From positions 930,001 to 994,000 of the forward strand of contig JAFFJZ010000043.1 in the NCBI GenBank assembly GCA_018340375.1: 64,000 nt of DNA, in the 5' to 3' direction. Positions 22,600-33,094 of this stretch are shown here, one piece after another. Numbering within the stretch: position 1 is the first letter of the stretch; each line of letters begins with the position of its first letter. Source of the stretch: Gonatopus flavifemur (taxonomy: Eukaryota; Arthropoda; Insecta; Hymenoptera; Dryinidae). The translations under genes and the position numbers were made by a program. The notes beneath the pieces were generated by a model. It was not told where the DNA came from. It ran no database searches and saw only the letters and a program-made list of their open reading frames with translations.

Positions 22600-23237
22600 T
22601 GAATATAAAAAACTTTTATTTTCACATTTAGATGATAAATTGTGCGAAGTTACTCTGTTCACGGTTGCAAATTCTTGCGCTGCTTACTTCCTCAGGAAAG
22701 CATTATTTTCATATTATCCAGACAGTCCAAAAAGTTTCCACATCATTCATCAGATTAGTTTAATTCAGTTTGCATTCTATAACCAGATCTTTCCCGCACA
22801 GCACCGCCGCCATATGGGGTCTGTCGCTTCCACGTAGAATTGAGCAAAAAATTCGTGAGGGTGGAGGGAACGTTGACTCTGTCTCTATGTTGATGTGAAC
22901 GTTTTTGCGTTGTCTTCGCGCTGCTTCTGCATGAAGCCACAGGAAGAAAAGGCCCCAGGCAGCAAAGTGGTAGAAGAATTCGCAACAACTTCCTAACAAT
23001 ACGGAGCAACTGTTATTGAGAAGTTGCTGAGTGGTTGCGTAGCAACATGCGCAGCAACATGCGGAAAACTTGTAAGTTGTTGTTATGATGCCGTGGAAAT
23101 GTTTGAATACATGTAGCTATGACGCGTAAGATCAAACGATTCCCCGGCAACGAAACACCAACTGGTGCTGCAATACTGAAGCAACTGTTGCTCTGCAACT
23201 TTTGCTGTTAGGGGAAACAGTTACGGTCACATTGGTC
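22600..23237. other. Intronic DNA, no element defined
   Basis: GCAACAACTTCC, GCAACTGTT and related GTTGC/GCAAC words recur between 22980 and 23215, suggesting an old inverted-repeat element, but I could not fix its ends. No coding domain is present. Confidence 0.3.
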
Positions 23238-23527
23238 AGGGGCACGGTAGAAGAAGTATAGGTAGTCTGACTCGTCCTCCATCTTGTGATCATATTATGC
23301 GGTTTTCTAGATGGTGCTTCCGAAATGTAGATACGTAGTGTGAGAGAGAAACAAGATGTTTGGTATGTAGTCTGAGGGAAAAACAAGATTGTTAAATATC
23401 TTGTTTCTCCCTCACATTACCTACCTACATTCCCGACACGCCATCTGCAAAACCGCATCATATGATCACAGCGATTCTAGGAAAAACGAGGGCCGTTGGG
23501 TTACGTTTACTTCTTCTACCGTGGTCG
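23238..23527. mobile_element. Foldback MITE
   Basis: Arms 23243-23372 and 23393-23525 are inverted copies: CACGGTAGAAG, TGATCATATTATGCGGTTTT, GTGTGAGAGAGAAACAAGAT and their inverses. A short AT spacer is at the centre. No coding capacity. The right arm directly abuts the next MITE. Confidence 0.65.
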
Positions 23528-23748
23528 GGGGGCATAAATTCAAATGGAAAATTTTCAAACTAATTCCAGCGCCACCGTACGAAGAAGCATTGGAAATACT
23601 TCTACATGCATACACTAACACAAGTTATAAACAAATCATAATAGTTCTTGAAGTAGTATTTGTGTATCATGTCAAATCATTTCCAGGACTTTTCCATACG
23701 GTGCCGCTGGAATCAGTCTGAAAATATTCTGTTTGAGTTTATGCCTCC
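23528..23748. mobile_element. MITE with GGRGGCATAAAYTCAAA ends
   Basis: The 221-bp element has terminal inverted repeats of about 70 bp: GGGGGCATAAATTCAAATGG through CAGCGCCACCGTACG, matched by the inverse right end. The terminal motif is the same as at 4089, so both belong to one family. No TSD could be settled. Confidence 0.7.
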
Positions 23749-23749
23749 T

Positions 23750-24955
23750 GACATTTGTCGCATTTATCAATCTGAAGCTGTTCACATTCGCCGTAAATGT
23801 TAACCTAGTTACCGTAACTGTGAACACATTCATGATGAATGTGACAACAGTCAACGCAATTGTTTGTTTTTCTATAGGCACCGTTCCTTCACCAATTCAC
23901 GTGATCCACTGATGATTTTTTTTGTCAATTCTACATGGAAACGATGTGCTGTACCGGTTTGCTTCAACGTTTAAAAAAGTTGGATATTAGGGTGGCGCCA
24001 AAAACCAACTTTTTTTCCGCGTCTCTTATAAAAGTATGTTAGTTCTTCATGTTTCAAGAGTCCACTCCCAAAATCAGCTGATAAAAAATTTTTCAAGGGC
24101 TGCTGAAGATTTTTACAAATTTTAAAAACAGTCAGAATTCATTGTTCTTATTTTCAAACTTTTGTTCTCGTTGCGGTGAAATTTAGTACTTGAAAGAATA
24201 GTAACTTCTTCCAATGGGCAGCTCAAAATCTTTATTTTCAAGGGGATATGAAAGGCTGGACTTTCACCAATTTATTCGTGAAAAAGTAGGTGAAAATACA
24301 TGCATTGATCCATAATATCTCTCTGTGCAGCATTTCTTCAGATGCTAAAGAAATGTCGTGCACAGGGATATCGAGAATTAATGCATGGATTCTTTCAGTT
24401 TGTCCCGAAAAAATTGTATCGCTTGTATCACGTTGAAGGTCGTTCAGAATTTATGAACATTTTCAATTCATTACTTTTGACCTGCCTCCCCGTGGATGAT
24501 TGCGGGTCTTCCAGGGGAATATTCATGATACCTGTCCTTGATATCCTTTTTATTCATTCCTGGTAGTATCTGCTCCATTCACGTGGTGGGAAGGATAAGT
24601 ATCTCAGAGTTGGATCTTTTTTTTGAGTGGAATGAACTACTCAAGAGGAAGAATACAAACTGAGAGGAACGAAATCATCCTAATGCCAGAAACATCGGCA
24701 AAAACGGAAGGAAAGAAAGGGGGAACTACCTTCCTTGACATGTTTCAATACCTCCCGAGGAAATCAAACCTTCCCCAAACCTGGAATGTTATACTCATGA
24801 AACGAAAGCAAACGAACAGATTAATAAGTACATGATGGCGCTTTCTCGGGTGAAATATTCCGGAGGTAAACAAGTCTTCTGTTCGGATCTCCGGGTGGAG
24901 GCTGCTCGAGGAAGCTTCATCAGCAAAGAACGAAAACCGAAGAATGGGATAGGGA
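23750..24955. other. Intronic DNA with no recognised gene
   Basis: AGGGTGGCGCCAAAAACC near 23990 resembles a transposon terminus but no partner was found. The tail of the stretch (from about 24600) may be 5' sequence of the RTE-like LINE that follows. Confidence 0.3.
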
Positions 24956-24970
24956 AAAAGAAACAACATT

Positions 24971-26016
24971 CTTCGAGTCGGAGCGTGGAATGTTAGATCA
25001 CTGAGGCAAGCGTGAAAATTAGAAAATTTGGAATGAGAAATGAATAGGTTGAATATAGACGTAATGGGGATTAGCGAAATGAGATGACCACAAGAGGGTG
25101 ATTTCTGGAGTGGGGATTATAGAATAATTCGTACAGGATCAAAGAACGGTCAAGCAGGTGCAGGGATTGTAATGCATGAAACAGTAGGAAATAAAATAGA
25201 AAATTATTTGCAACATAATGAACGTGTGATCATGGTTAGAATCAGAACAAAACCGGTAGACACAGTCATAGTCCAAGTATACATGCCCACATCTGCATAT
25301 TCGGAGGAAGATATTGAAAAAACGTACGGAGAAATAGAAGAAGTGATAGAATATGTGAAGGGAGAAGAGAATTTGATAGTGATGGGTGATTGGGATGCGG
25401 TAGTAGGACAAGGAAAAGAGAGCAACATAATGGGAGATTTTGGGTTAGGGAGGAGGAACGATAGAGGACAACGTTGGTCGAATTTTGTGGAAATCATAAA
25501 ATGGTTATCACAAACACTTCATTTGAAAATCATCCAAGAAGAATCTACACTTGGAAAATGCCAGGAGATACAGCAAGATACCAAATTGATTACATATTAG
25601 TGAAACAAAGATTTAGAAACCAAGTGAAAAACAGTAAAACTTATCCCAGTGCAGATATAGATAGTGATCATAATATGTTGATGATGAAATGTTCTCTGAA
25701 ATTCAAATCTCTGAAGAAGAGAAGGAAAATGCAGAAGGAATGGAATTTGAAGAACCTCAAGCAAAAACAAACACATGAGGGATTCGAGAAAATGTTGGAT
25801 GAAAAATTGGGAGATTAAAAAGAGAAAGACTTGGGAAAAGAGAGGAGATGGACAAAGATGAAGGGGAATATAAGAGAATGTGCGGATAAGATTTTGAAGA
25901 ATGATGGAGTAGAACCTAAAAACCCATGGATAACGGGAGAAATTTTAGAATTGATAAATGACAGAAGAAAATACGAGAATAATGATAGCCAAGAAGGCCA
26001 GCAACGATAGAAATCA
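24971..26016 (+). pseudogene. RTE-like endonuclease domain, broken
   Basis: The frame starting near 24971 reads LRVGAWNVRSLRQA, then three TGA stops (near 25013, 25037 and 25085), continuing through DVMGISEMR and SGDYRIIRTGSKNGQAGAGI to GDWDAVVGQG. A frameshift near 25490 moves to the frame carrying DTARYQIDYILV and DSDHNMLMM. Further stops occur at about 25816 and 26008. These blocks match the endonuclease half of insect endonuclease-reverse transcriptases. Confidence 0.7.
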
Positions 26017-27816
26017 TTGAGAAATAAAATAATAAGAGAATCAAGGGAAGCAAAAGAACAGTGGTTAGAAGGAAAATGTCAGGAAATAGGAATAAGATTG
26101 CATTTAGGAAAAACAGATGAAGCACATAGGATTATTAAAAGATTTTCCGGACAAACGAAATCTAGAAGCAATAAGATTAGAAACTCTCTAAGACGACAAT
26201 TGATAAAAACGGAAGAGAAAATAGAACAGTGGATCAATCATTTGGAAGACTCGTATAGAGGAAACGATGATATAGCACTCTTAGAGGAGGAGGAGGATGT
26301 AGATGAGGAAGAATTGGGAGATTCGATATTGAGATCAGAATTCGACAAGGCTTTGAAAGAATTGAAAAATAATAAAGCGCCAGGCTTAGATGACATAAGT
26401 GCGGACCTTATAAAAGCCTCCAGTGAAGGAACTCGTGACGCACTGTTTGAATTGATTAGAGATATGTACGGAAAAGGAGAAGTACCGGAAGATTTCCAAA
26501 AGAATAAAATTGTCGCTATCCCGAAAAAACAAGGGGCAGACAAATGCGAGAACTACAGAACGATCAGGTCAACTTCACATGCTTCGAAAATACTGACCAA
26601 AATCACATACAGGAGGATGGGGAATAAAATAGAGAGTAGATTGACAGAAGATCAGTTTGGTTTAAGAAAAAATAGGGGAACGCGAGAAGCAATTTCAGCA
26701 CTTAGGGCAGTAATAGAGAAAAGGATAGCGCTGAAGAAATCTGTGTACATAGCTTTTGTAGATATACAGAAGGCTTTCGATAATGTGAACTGGGAGGAGG
26801 TGTTTGCAATCCTGAAGGAGGTGAAAATAAATTATAAAGATAGAAGAATAATATATGAATTAAATAAGAATCAAAGTGCAATAATAGACATAGAGGTTCA
26901 AGGAGGGGAAGCACGTATAAGAAGAGGGGTAAGACAAGGATGCTCATTATCGCCACTGATTTTCAATTTATATATAGAAGAAGTAATGGACGAAGTGAAG
27001 GAGGAAATTCAATCGAAATTACAGATTCAGGAAGAAGATATGAGTATGTTGAGATTCGCGGATGACATAGCTATATTTGCCACGAGTAGTACTGAGTTGG
27101 AAAATATTCTCAACACTATGAGAACAATATTATTGGAAAACTATTGTATGAATATAAATAAAGACAAAACAAAATTCATGATGTGTACAGCAGCGAAAAC
27201 AGCTAGAAGAACGAAAATCAAAATAGATACCGAGACAATTGAACAGGTGAAAGAATTCAAATATCTAGGAAGCATAATTACAGAGAACGGCAAAAGCGAA
27301 AGAGATATAAGAGCGAGAATAGCACAAGGGGAACAGGCTTTTTACCAAAAGAAACAGTCATTATGCTCAAAGAATATAAGCTTGGAAGTGAGGAAGAAAT
27401 TCTTGAAAAGTTACGTTTGGAGCACAGCATTATATGGTTGCGAAACTTGGACAATGGGGAAAACTGATCAACGAAGACTTGAAGCTTTTGAAATGTGGTG
27501 TTATAGGAGGATGGTCAGAATAAAATGGATGGACAAAGTCAGAAATGAAGAAGTACTTGAGCAGATAAATGAAATAAGAAATCTTTTGAAACACATCGTG
27601 AAAATGAGAAGCAATCTCATAGGACACACATTACGGCATGAGAGTTTCTTGAAAACAATATTGGAAGGGAAAATGAATGGTAAAACTGGTGAAGGTAGAC
27701 CTAGAGCAAGTTATATGAAGCAAATCGTACAAGACAAGGGATGTAGTAGATATGTAGAAATTGAACGTTTGGCGGATAATAGACAGGGGTGGAAGGTTTC
27801 ATCAAACCAGTCGTAA
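26017..27816 (+). CDS. RTE-like reverse transcriptase, open but detached
   Basis: A 599-codon open frame. NKAPGLDDISADLIK, PKKQGADKCENYRTI, YIAFVDIQKAFDNVNW, GVRQGCSLSPLIFNLYIEE and LRFADDIAIF are the ordered RT motifs, with the catalytic FADD intact. The thumb/C-terminal part has KEFKYLGSIITENG and WSTALYGCETWTM, then ends ...RQGWKVSSNQS. The endonuclease part upstream is broken, so the LINE is unlikely to move by itself. The domain would otherwise copy element RNA at a nicked target. Confidence 0.75.
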   Translation: MRNKIIRESREAKEQWLEGKCQEIGIRLHLGKTDEAHRIIKRFSGQTKSRSNKIRNSLRRQLIKTEEKIEQWINHLEDSYRGNDDIALLEEEEDVDEEELGDSILRSEFDKALKELKNNKAPGLDDISADLIKASSEGTRDALFELIRDMYGKGEVPEDFQKNKIVAIPKKQGADKCENYRTIRSTSHASKILTKITYRRMGNKIESRLTEDQFGLRKNRGTREAISALRAVIEKRIALKKSVYIAFVDIQKAFDNVNWEEVFAILKEVKINYKDRRIIYELNKNQSAIIDIEVQGGEARIRRGVRQGCSLSPLIFNLYIEEVMDEVKEEIQSKLQIQEEDMSMLRFADDIAIFATSSTELENILNTMRTILLENYCMNINKDKTKFMMCTAAKTARRTKIKIDTETIEQVKEFKYLGSIITENGKSERDIRARIAQGEQAFYQKKQSLCSKNISLEVRKKFLKSYVWSTALYGCETWTMGKTDQRRLEAFEMWCYRRMVRIKWMDKVRNEEVLEQINEIRNLLKHIVKMRSNLIGHTLRHESFLKTILEGKMNGKTGEGRPRASYMKQIVQDKGCSRYVEIERLADNRQGWKVSSNQS

Positions 27817-27829
27817 GACTGATTACTTC

Positions 27830-27888
<59 letters not shown>
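27830..27888 (+). repeat. (ATG)n tail of the RTE-like LINE
   Basis: About 19 ATG/TGA units directly after TACTTC. The other copy of this LINE has the same tail in shorter form (57765-57784), so the repeat is part of the element end and not an unrelated microsatellite. Confidence 0.85.
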
Positions 27889-28910
27889 ACTTTCGATGCT
27901 TTTGAATGAAAACTCGAAAATTATAACAAAATACAATTCCTCAAATTTAGGAAATTTAATTGATCAATCCAATTTATTAATTCAATTGGATTGTAATCAA
28001 TTTGATTTGTCAAATCAATTTAATTTATTCATTGGAAAAATTCACGTTCTTGTGATTCATGAAATTTCTTCCTCATTCCGAATTAAAACTCATAATCCAT
28101 ATCGAATGTTACTATGAATTCTTAAAAGTCGCTTGAAAACATCAAGAGCAATGAATTGGAAATGATGCTAAAACTATTGATTAATGTAACTTCCAGTAGA
28201 ATTGTTTTTCCAAATATTTAAGTAGTTGAATCGCATATTTGGAAGTCACCCAATCAATTTCTGGTATGTAAAAATATTCGGATCAAGTATAATCCAAAGT
28301 TACATCATCTCGCCACTAGTTTCAGCTTCATAAGTTTTGAGCGATCCTTTAAAAATGAATATTATTGTCTGTAAGTTTGAGCAAGGTACTATTTTTTATA
28401 CTATTGCTCATACTTGACATTGAATAGGCAAATCCATCCTGTCCTGTTACATTTCCCGTACAATACCGTGACCAATAGAGTACGGATTGTGATTGCAATG
28501 TCACAAGGCATATCTCTTGTCACTTTGCTATCAAAATTATATTCAACTACAGTACACTCCCGCAAATGGGCTACTCCTGGTCTTTCTTCAACGCCAGACA
28601 AGAACCGTTTGAGTGAGAAAAGGGCGAACCCCTTTGCTAGAGCGTAATGTACTCCCAATCCTCTTGCATTAATAGACTTAAGTATGTATGTTTGTGTGTA
28701 GAGTTGATTAAAGATGTTATAACGGAAAACCCAGAGACAGCATCCCCCGAGATTGGGAAAATAGCTGTGGGCTTTGAAAGAAAGCGAGAAGGACTTGTAA
28801 GTGAATGAATATATTGTGTTCACTTGATTTGATTTATTTAATGAAATGCAATATTTAAAATTGTGGACTGATCGATGTGTTCAAAAGTCAAGCCCTTAAG
28901 TGTACCCTCC
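27889..28910. other. Probable intron DNA
   Basis: A 140-codon minus frame at 28401-28823 has no recognised domain. A GGGCTACTCCTGGTCTTTC stretch near 28570 is GC-richer than its surroundings and may be an unrecognised repeat. Nothing else can be supported. Confidence 0.3.
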
Positions 28911-29252
28911 CATAGACCGGAATTTTTGAGAGATTTTTGATGAATTTGGTAATTTCTTTAGTGAAAACAATTTCTCTGAATACAATTGAAAAATTCTCAA
29001 TCTCACTGAAAACCTCTGAAACTCTTTGCAAAAACCTAAGAGAACCTGAAAAACTCTGAAAATTTTTTCAAACTCGCATTTATCGGGCACGTTTTTTCAC
29101 TGAGAATTCTTCTGAATATCTCTGAAAAACTTTTCATTGGAAATCTCTGAAAATTTCAGTGATTTTAAGTGCAATTTTTTCATTAAGGTTACTATGCATG
29201 AACTAATTGGGTTTTCAGATTACATTTCGTTCCCTAGAAATTCCGGTCCATG
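28911..29252. mobile_element. Possible MITE with CATRGACCGGAATT ends
   Basis: CATAGACCGGAATTTTT at the left is matched by AAATTCCGGTCCATG at the right. The arms are only about 15 bp and no TSD was seen. CTCTGAAAA-type words are scattered inside. Weakly supported. Confidence 0.4.
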
Positions 29253-29374
29253 AGATGTGTGCATTAGTGCATTTTTTTTATTTTTTCATTCTTTCCTATA
29301 AATAATTAAAACATGTATCACCTAATAAATAATAACTCTTTGTACACATATTTGATTGTTCTCATTCTTTGAAG

Positions 29375-29588
29375 ACCCACGTAGGATGCGATTGTTGGAT
29401 AATCAGTGGGCAATTCAATAGCCTCATGGCATCAAGCGACCAGGTAATTTTCACGAGAGATTTGACGAGAATATTATACGAGGAAGCAGAGTTGGAAGAA
29501 AGCACTGTATCTGGTCGTAAGTCTAATCGAGATCCTACTAATCAGCAAGTTAAGAAATTAAATGGAAACAAGATGAATGCGATCAAAG
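29375..29588 (+). CDS. BEN-domain exon
   Basis: Acceptor CATTCTTTGAAG before 29375, donor AAAG|GTAAT at 29588/29589. The 71 codons carry a BEN-like pattern: THVGCDCWIISGQFNSLM, then TRDLTRILYEEAELEES, STVSGRKSNRDPTNQ and a terminal NKMNAIKG. BEN domains are helical DNA- or protein-binding modules in chromatin-associated factors. The exon is open throughout and spliced in phase 0 to phase 1. It probably belongs with the coiled-coil exon at 22353. Whether the gene is expressed or a decayed duplicate cannot be told. Confidence 0.6.
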
Positions 29589-29599
29589 GTAATATTTAA

Positions 29600-30335
29600 C
29601 ATTTTATGAGTAGAAAATTTTTGCATAAAAATTATCAACAAAAAATAATGACTAGGGAAATTTTCGATCACTTCGAGAACAGTGTCGACCTTTTCCCAAT
29701 AATCATTTCATCCCTGCTAGAAAAGATCGATTGGAAAGGATTCATTGGAATTAAAATTGAATCCATCTTTTTTCATCTCAATTTCTCCAATTCGTATACG
29801 GATTGTGATTCATCTTCTTCAATTCATAGCGAATGTACTTGAGATTCATGTTGGGATAATTGCATTCGTATTAATTCGCCTCAATTCATTCCAATTGAGT
29901 ACAATATTGAATCTACGAGTATATTAATTGAGTATTATGAATTGATGTAAAATAACAGTACTGATTTCAATCTCTCTCAATGTTGATAATAGAGTGATTC
30001 CAATCCTCCTCAATTTGGAAAATAAATGCATTCAGGTCGATTGAATTTTTTGAATTGTTTTTAATTCCTCTCTTCCAGAAGGAGTGTCTAGCGATATCTA
30101 TTAGATATGTTCAAGACTGCTTTCGCGACACTTTTGGACGGTCCAAACTCTTCTTACACATCAAAGATATGTGAAATATTCATTGACAGTTGTATTGAAA
30201 GACACCTTTTGGAGATGTTTTAAAAATCTTTTAGACGAAAGAAGAGTTCATCACATCTGGAAGACATGTTGAACTTGTCCAAAACATATCGCAAGACAAG
30301 AAATGTTTATTGGGTACTTCGCCTAATCACTTCCC
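29600..30335. other. AT-rich DNA with AATTGAA repeats
   Basis: Many short AATTCAATT-type words occur between 29740 and 30060. Near 30250-30318, ACATGTTGAACTTGTCC and GACAAGAAATGTTTATTGGGT resemble the 1626-2154 and 32717-32794 MITE ends, but a left partner is unclear. Confidence 0.35.
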
Positions 30336-30438
30336 CTGGTGAAAATGATAGCGTGCGTGAAGCGTGCATGGCTGCCAAATTACTCTTCCCAAATTTTCCA
30401 TCTTTTTCCAAACAAAACGTCAGGAAAAGATGGATAAC

Positions 30439-31881
30439 CAGTGTTGCCAGAACAGCAACACGGTTGCTAGATTTAGCACTATGAAAACATTTCTAGCCCT
30501 GAATTTTTAAGTACAGCACTTAGCAATATGGATAGCACTGAGATCAAATATCTAGCACTATTTTTTCAATATCTAGCACCGTAATAGATCTCACTGCTTC
30601 CTTTTCATATAAGACCACTGATACAGGTAAAACTGGATATTACTATATTAGAAGGAAAAAACAACGTTATCTATTGAACAAACCTGCATTCAGTCCATTT
30701 AGATTCTCTCTTCCGTTATTTTGATTGAATAAACAAAGATACATTCACATCTGTTTGTGTCCCTCTTTCTTTCCACGCAATTCTATCATTGCGCTCATTC
30801 CAATATATGGGTGCTTCCGCCACCGAGGGAATAGAGTGGGTGAGCTTATTTTTCCATCAATCAAGAATTAGGAAATTTCCTCTGAATTTTTCAATTGGTT
30901 AAAGGATAACCTATTCTACTCTATTCCCATCGTTGAGCTCTATATATACATACTGGAGTGAGGGGAACAATATAATCGCGCGTATAGAGGGAGAGGTACA
31001 AACGGGTGTCAATGTGTCCTTGTCTATCCAATCAAAATGGCGAGAGAGAAATTCGAACGGGTGTGAATCCATGTTTTTTGTTTGTTAGAAAAAAGTCCAG
31101 TTTACAGCAGGGTTGGAAGTCATTCAATTAAAACTCATTTGAATTGACGTTCAATGAACAATAAAAATTCAATTTTCAATTGAAATTTTTCTCAATTAAA
31201 AATTAAATTAAATTCTTAATTGAAATTTTTTTGCAACAAACAATTAAATTAGATTCTCAATGGAGGTAATTTCCATTTGACAAATCAATTCAATTGATTC
31301 AAAATCAAGCAATGGTTGATCCATTTTTCTTATGTTTTCTTGTTCTTTCTTAATTAACAAATACAGAAAAACAAGAGCGCATCAGGAAAATCAATCGATC
31401 ATTGCTTGATTTTAAAGCAATTACATTTATTTGATAATTGGAAACGACTTCAATTAGGAATTGAATTTAATTTTTAATGGAAGAAACTTTCAAATAAGAA
31501 TTGTATTCCAATTGTTAATTGGGTGCTTCTGCAATTAACTAATTTACAACCCTGGTTTACAGTATATTGATACATGATTTTGGTCATTGAATATCGAATC
31601 AAATATCCCTGAACATGTATTTGGAGATGTAAAATGGAAAAATAAATATACAAGGTATCTCACTAAACACTCTGACCCTGCTGAATGTAAATTCCTGATA
31701 TAACAAAATGTGCAAAATTCACAAATTCAAAATTCTCTATTTTTCCCGCGTTTTTTTTTAACACTAACATTTGGCAACATCGAAAAAAATCTAGCACTGT
31801 CACCAATTCTAATTTAGCTCTGAACAGCACCGACTGCTGCGTCATCTATCTCTGCGAGTCTATAACCTTCTGGCAACACTG
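30439..31881. mobile_element. Non-autonomous hAT element, TSD TGGATAAC
   Basis: The ends are perfect: CAGTGTTGCCAG and its inverse CTGGCAACACTG. The 8-bp flanks TGGATAAC at 30431-30438 and 31882-31889 are identical. CAGTGTTGCCA is a common hAT terminus. The interior has no transposase but repeats CTAGCAC-like words, and holds a second MITE. Confidence 0.88.
31108..31554. mobile_element. Inner hAT MITE, TSD GTTTACAG
   Basis: The 447-bp element has ends CAGGGTTG and CAACCCTG and identical 8-bp flanks GTTTACAG at 31100-31107 and 31555-31562. The interior is full of CAATT/AATTG words. It lies within the 30439-31881 hAT element, making a three-level nest. Confidence 0.85.
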
Positions 31882-31948
31882 TGGATAACTTGAGAAGAGT
31901 GAATTGGTGGCCATGCACGCTTTACGTACGCTGTCATTTCCACCAGGG

Positions 31949-32442
31949 TCATTTTTCCACCCAGTAGATCACTGATGACTGTACATTAGATAAGTTATAC
32001 TTTTTTTACATTTTTTTTCTTTTGTACTTTAAGATTCTTTGAGGTATTCCCTGCAAAAGGCAGAATTCAAACACATCTCTCAAACTTCCAAACAAGAAAT
32101 CATCAATAAAGTGAAATACACTATATGCTGTTTGATTTCCGACATTAAAAGGAAATACAAAAAAAATGCAGGTAATATGGTTCTCACACCGCAAACATGA
32201 AATAACATAAATCTCAGGACCCCCAAAAAGTTTTCCACAAATTCTAAAAATGCAACCTTTGATTTCACCATTGGTAATTCTCCTACACTTGAAAAAATAT
32301 TCATTCGTCCTCTTTCCATAAATTATTCATTTGTAGAGATTGAATACTTCATTGAATGGAAAAATTGATTACTCGTGGCAAAGGAATTATTCATTTAGGA
32401 GGCCAATTCATTTGGGGCAAGCATTCCATTACTAGGAACCTT
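31949..32442. other. No feature recognised
   Basis: AT-rich sequence with no supported coding frame or terminal repeat. Confidence 0.4.
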
Positions 32443-32655
32443 AGAGCATATACTACTGGAGCGAACAAACAGTACGGAGAAGTGTGATGCACTTAGAATG
32501 AGAGATCCGACTTTTAGACAATGCTATTTCTGTTAAAATCTCATTGGATAAAAGGGGAGACAACTGCCTAAAAGTCGGACCTCTCTTTCTCATGATTAAC
32601 CACACTCATTTGTATTGAAATCGTAGGCAATGCTCGCTCCAGTAATATGTGCTCT
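32443..32655. mobile_element. Foldback MITE
   Basis: AGAGCATATACTACTGGAGCGA at the left and the inverse of AGAGCACATATTACTGGAGCGA at the right, with GTCCGACTTTTAG repeated inversely nearer the centre. 213 bp, non-coding. Confidence 0.65.
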
Positions 32656-32716
32656 GAAGTATGAACTATTATTACTAGAAATCTGAGAATTTTAGGGAAT
32701 TTTGACATTCCCAAGT

Positions 32717-32794
32717 GTGCTCAATAAACAATTCGTTCAAGATATCTTTTCGATAAGTTCAAGATATCTTAAGAAACGAAATGTTTATTGGATG
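32717..32794. mobile_element. Small palindromic MITE fragment
   Basis: CTCAATAAACAATTCGTTC and the inverse of GAAACGAAATGTTTATTGGA surround two AAGATATCTT words. The ends resemble the MITE ends near 1626 and 30318. Confidence 0.4.
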
Positions 32795-32885
32795 AATGAA
32801 TTCAAATTAACAAAATGCTTGAAGGTTTTCGTTGAAAATATTAGAGCCTTATGCTAGTGTAGACATGTCGAAATAGCCTGCTTTT

Positions 32886-32916
<31 letters not shown>

Positions 32917-32918
32917 TT
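32886..32918. repeat. (TTTA)n tail of LINE 2
   Basis: Eight TTTA units; on the minus strand this is an (AAAT)n tail immediately after the LINE 3' end. Confidence 0.85.
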
Positions 32919-33094
32919 CATTTTGTTTATACGGGTATAAAAGACCCTTTGGTACATAGAATATACATTATTTGAACCACATTATATATATCATACATCA
33001 AAGCATTAAGCATCATGTTAAGCTCGACTACATGCATCTTATATTACAACAACAGTTAACGTGTATAATTATAGGTGAAAAGGACAATTAGATA

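Larger units (their letters stand above)
24956..27888 (+). mobile_element. RTE-like LINE, plus strand
   Basis: Endonuclease remains (24970-26010) precede a long reverse-transcriptase frame (26017-27816) and an (ATG)n 3' tail. A tail of short tandem repeats instead of poly-A is typical of RTE-type LINEs. A second, 5'-truncated copy ending in the same CAAACCAGTCGTAAGACTGA then (ATG)n sits at 57765-59084. It lies between the coiled-coil and BEN exons, so probably inside an intron. The 5' limit is uncertain. Confidence 0.75.
30336..31948. mobile_element. Foldback MITE interrupted by a hAT element
   Basis: Left arm 30336-30415 (CCCTGGTGAAAATGATAGCG onward) and right arm 31890-31948 (ending ...TTTCCACCAGGG) are inverted copies sharing GTGAAGCGTGCATGGC and ACTCTTC. 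Removing the inserted hAT leaves a simple foldback of about 160-240 bp. Confidence 0.65.

Noticed and set aside
18321..23000. Integrated viral segment (for example a polydnavirus-like locus)
   Set aside because: Small spliced genes can suggest this in parasitoid wasps, but no viral gene, signal peptide or excision motif was seen.
23990..24020. Transposon terminus AGGGTGGCGCCAAAAACC
   Set aside because: Looks like an element end, but no inverted partner or TSD was found nearby.
27761..28117. Frame with a poly-methionine run
   Set aside because: It reads through the (ATG)n tail of the LINE; not a protein.
28401..28823. 140-codon minus-strand frame
   Set aside because: No recognisable domain, no fitting splice sites, and the matching plus strand is also open; could be an unknown repeat.
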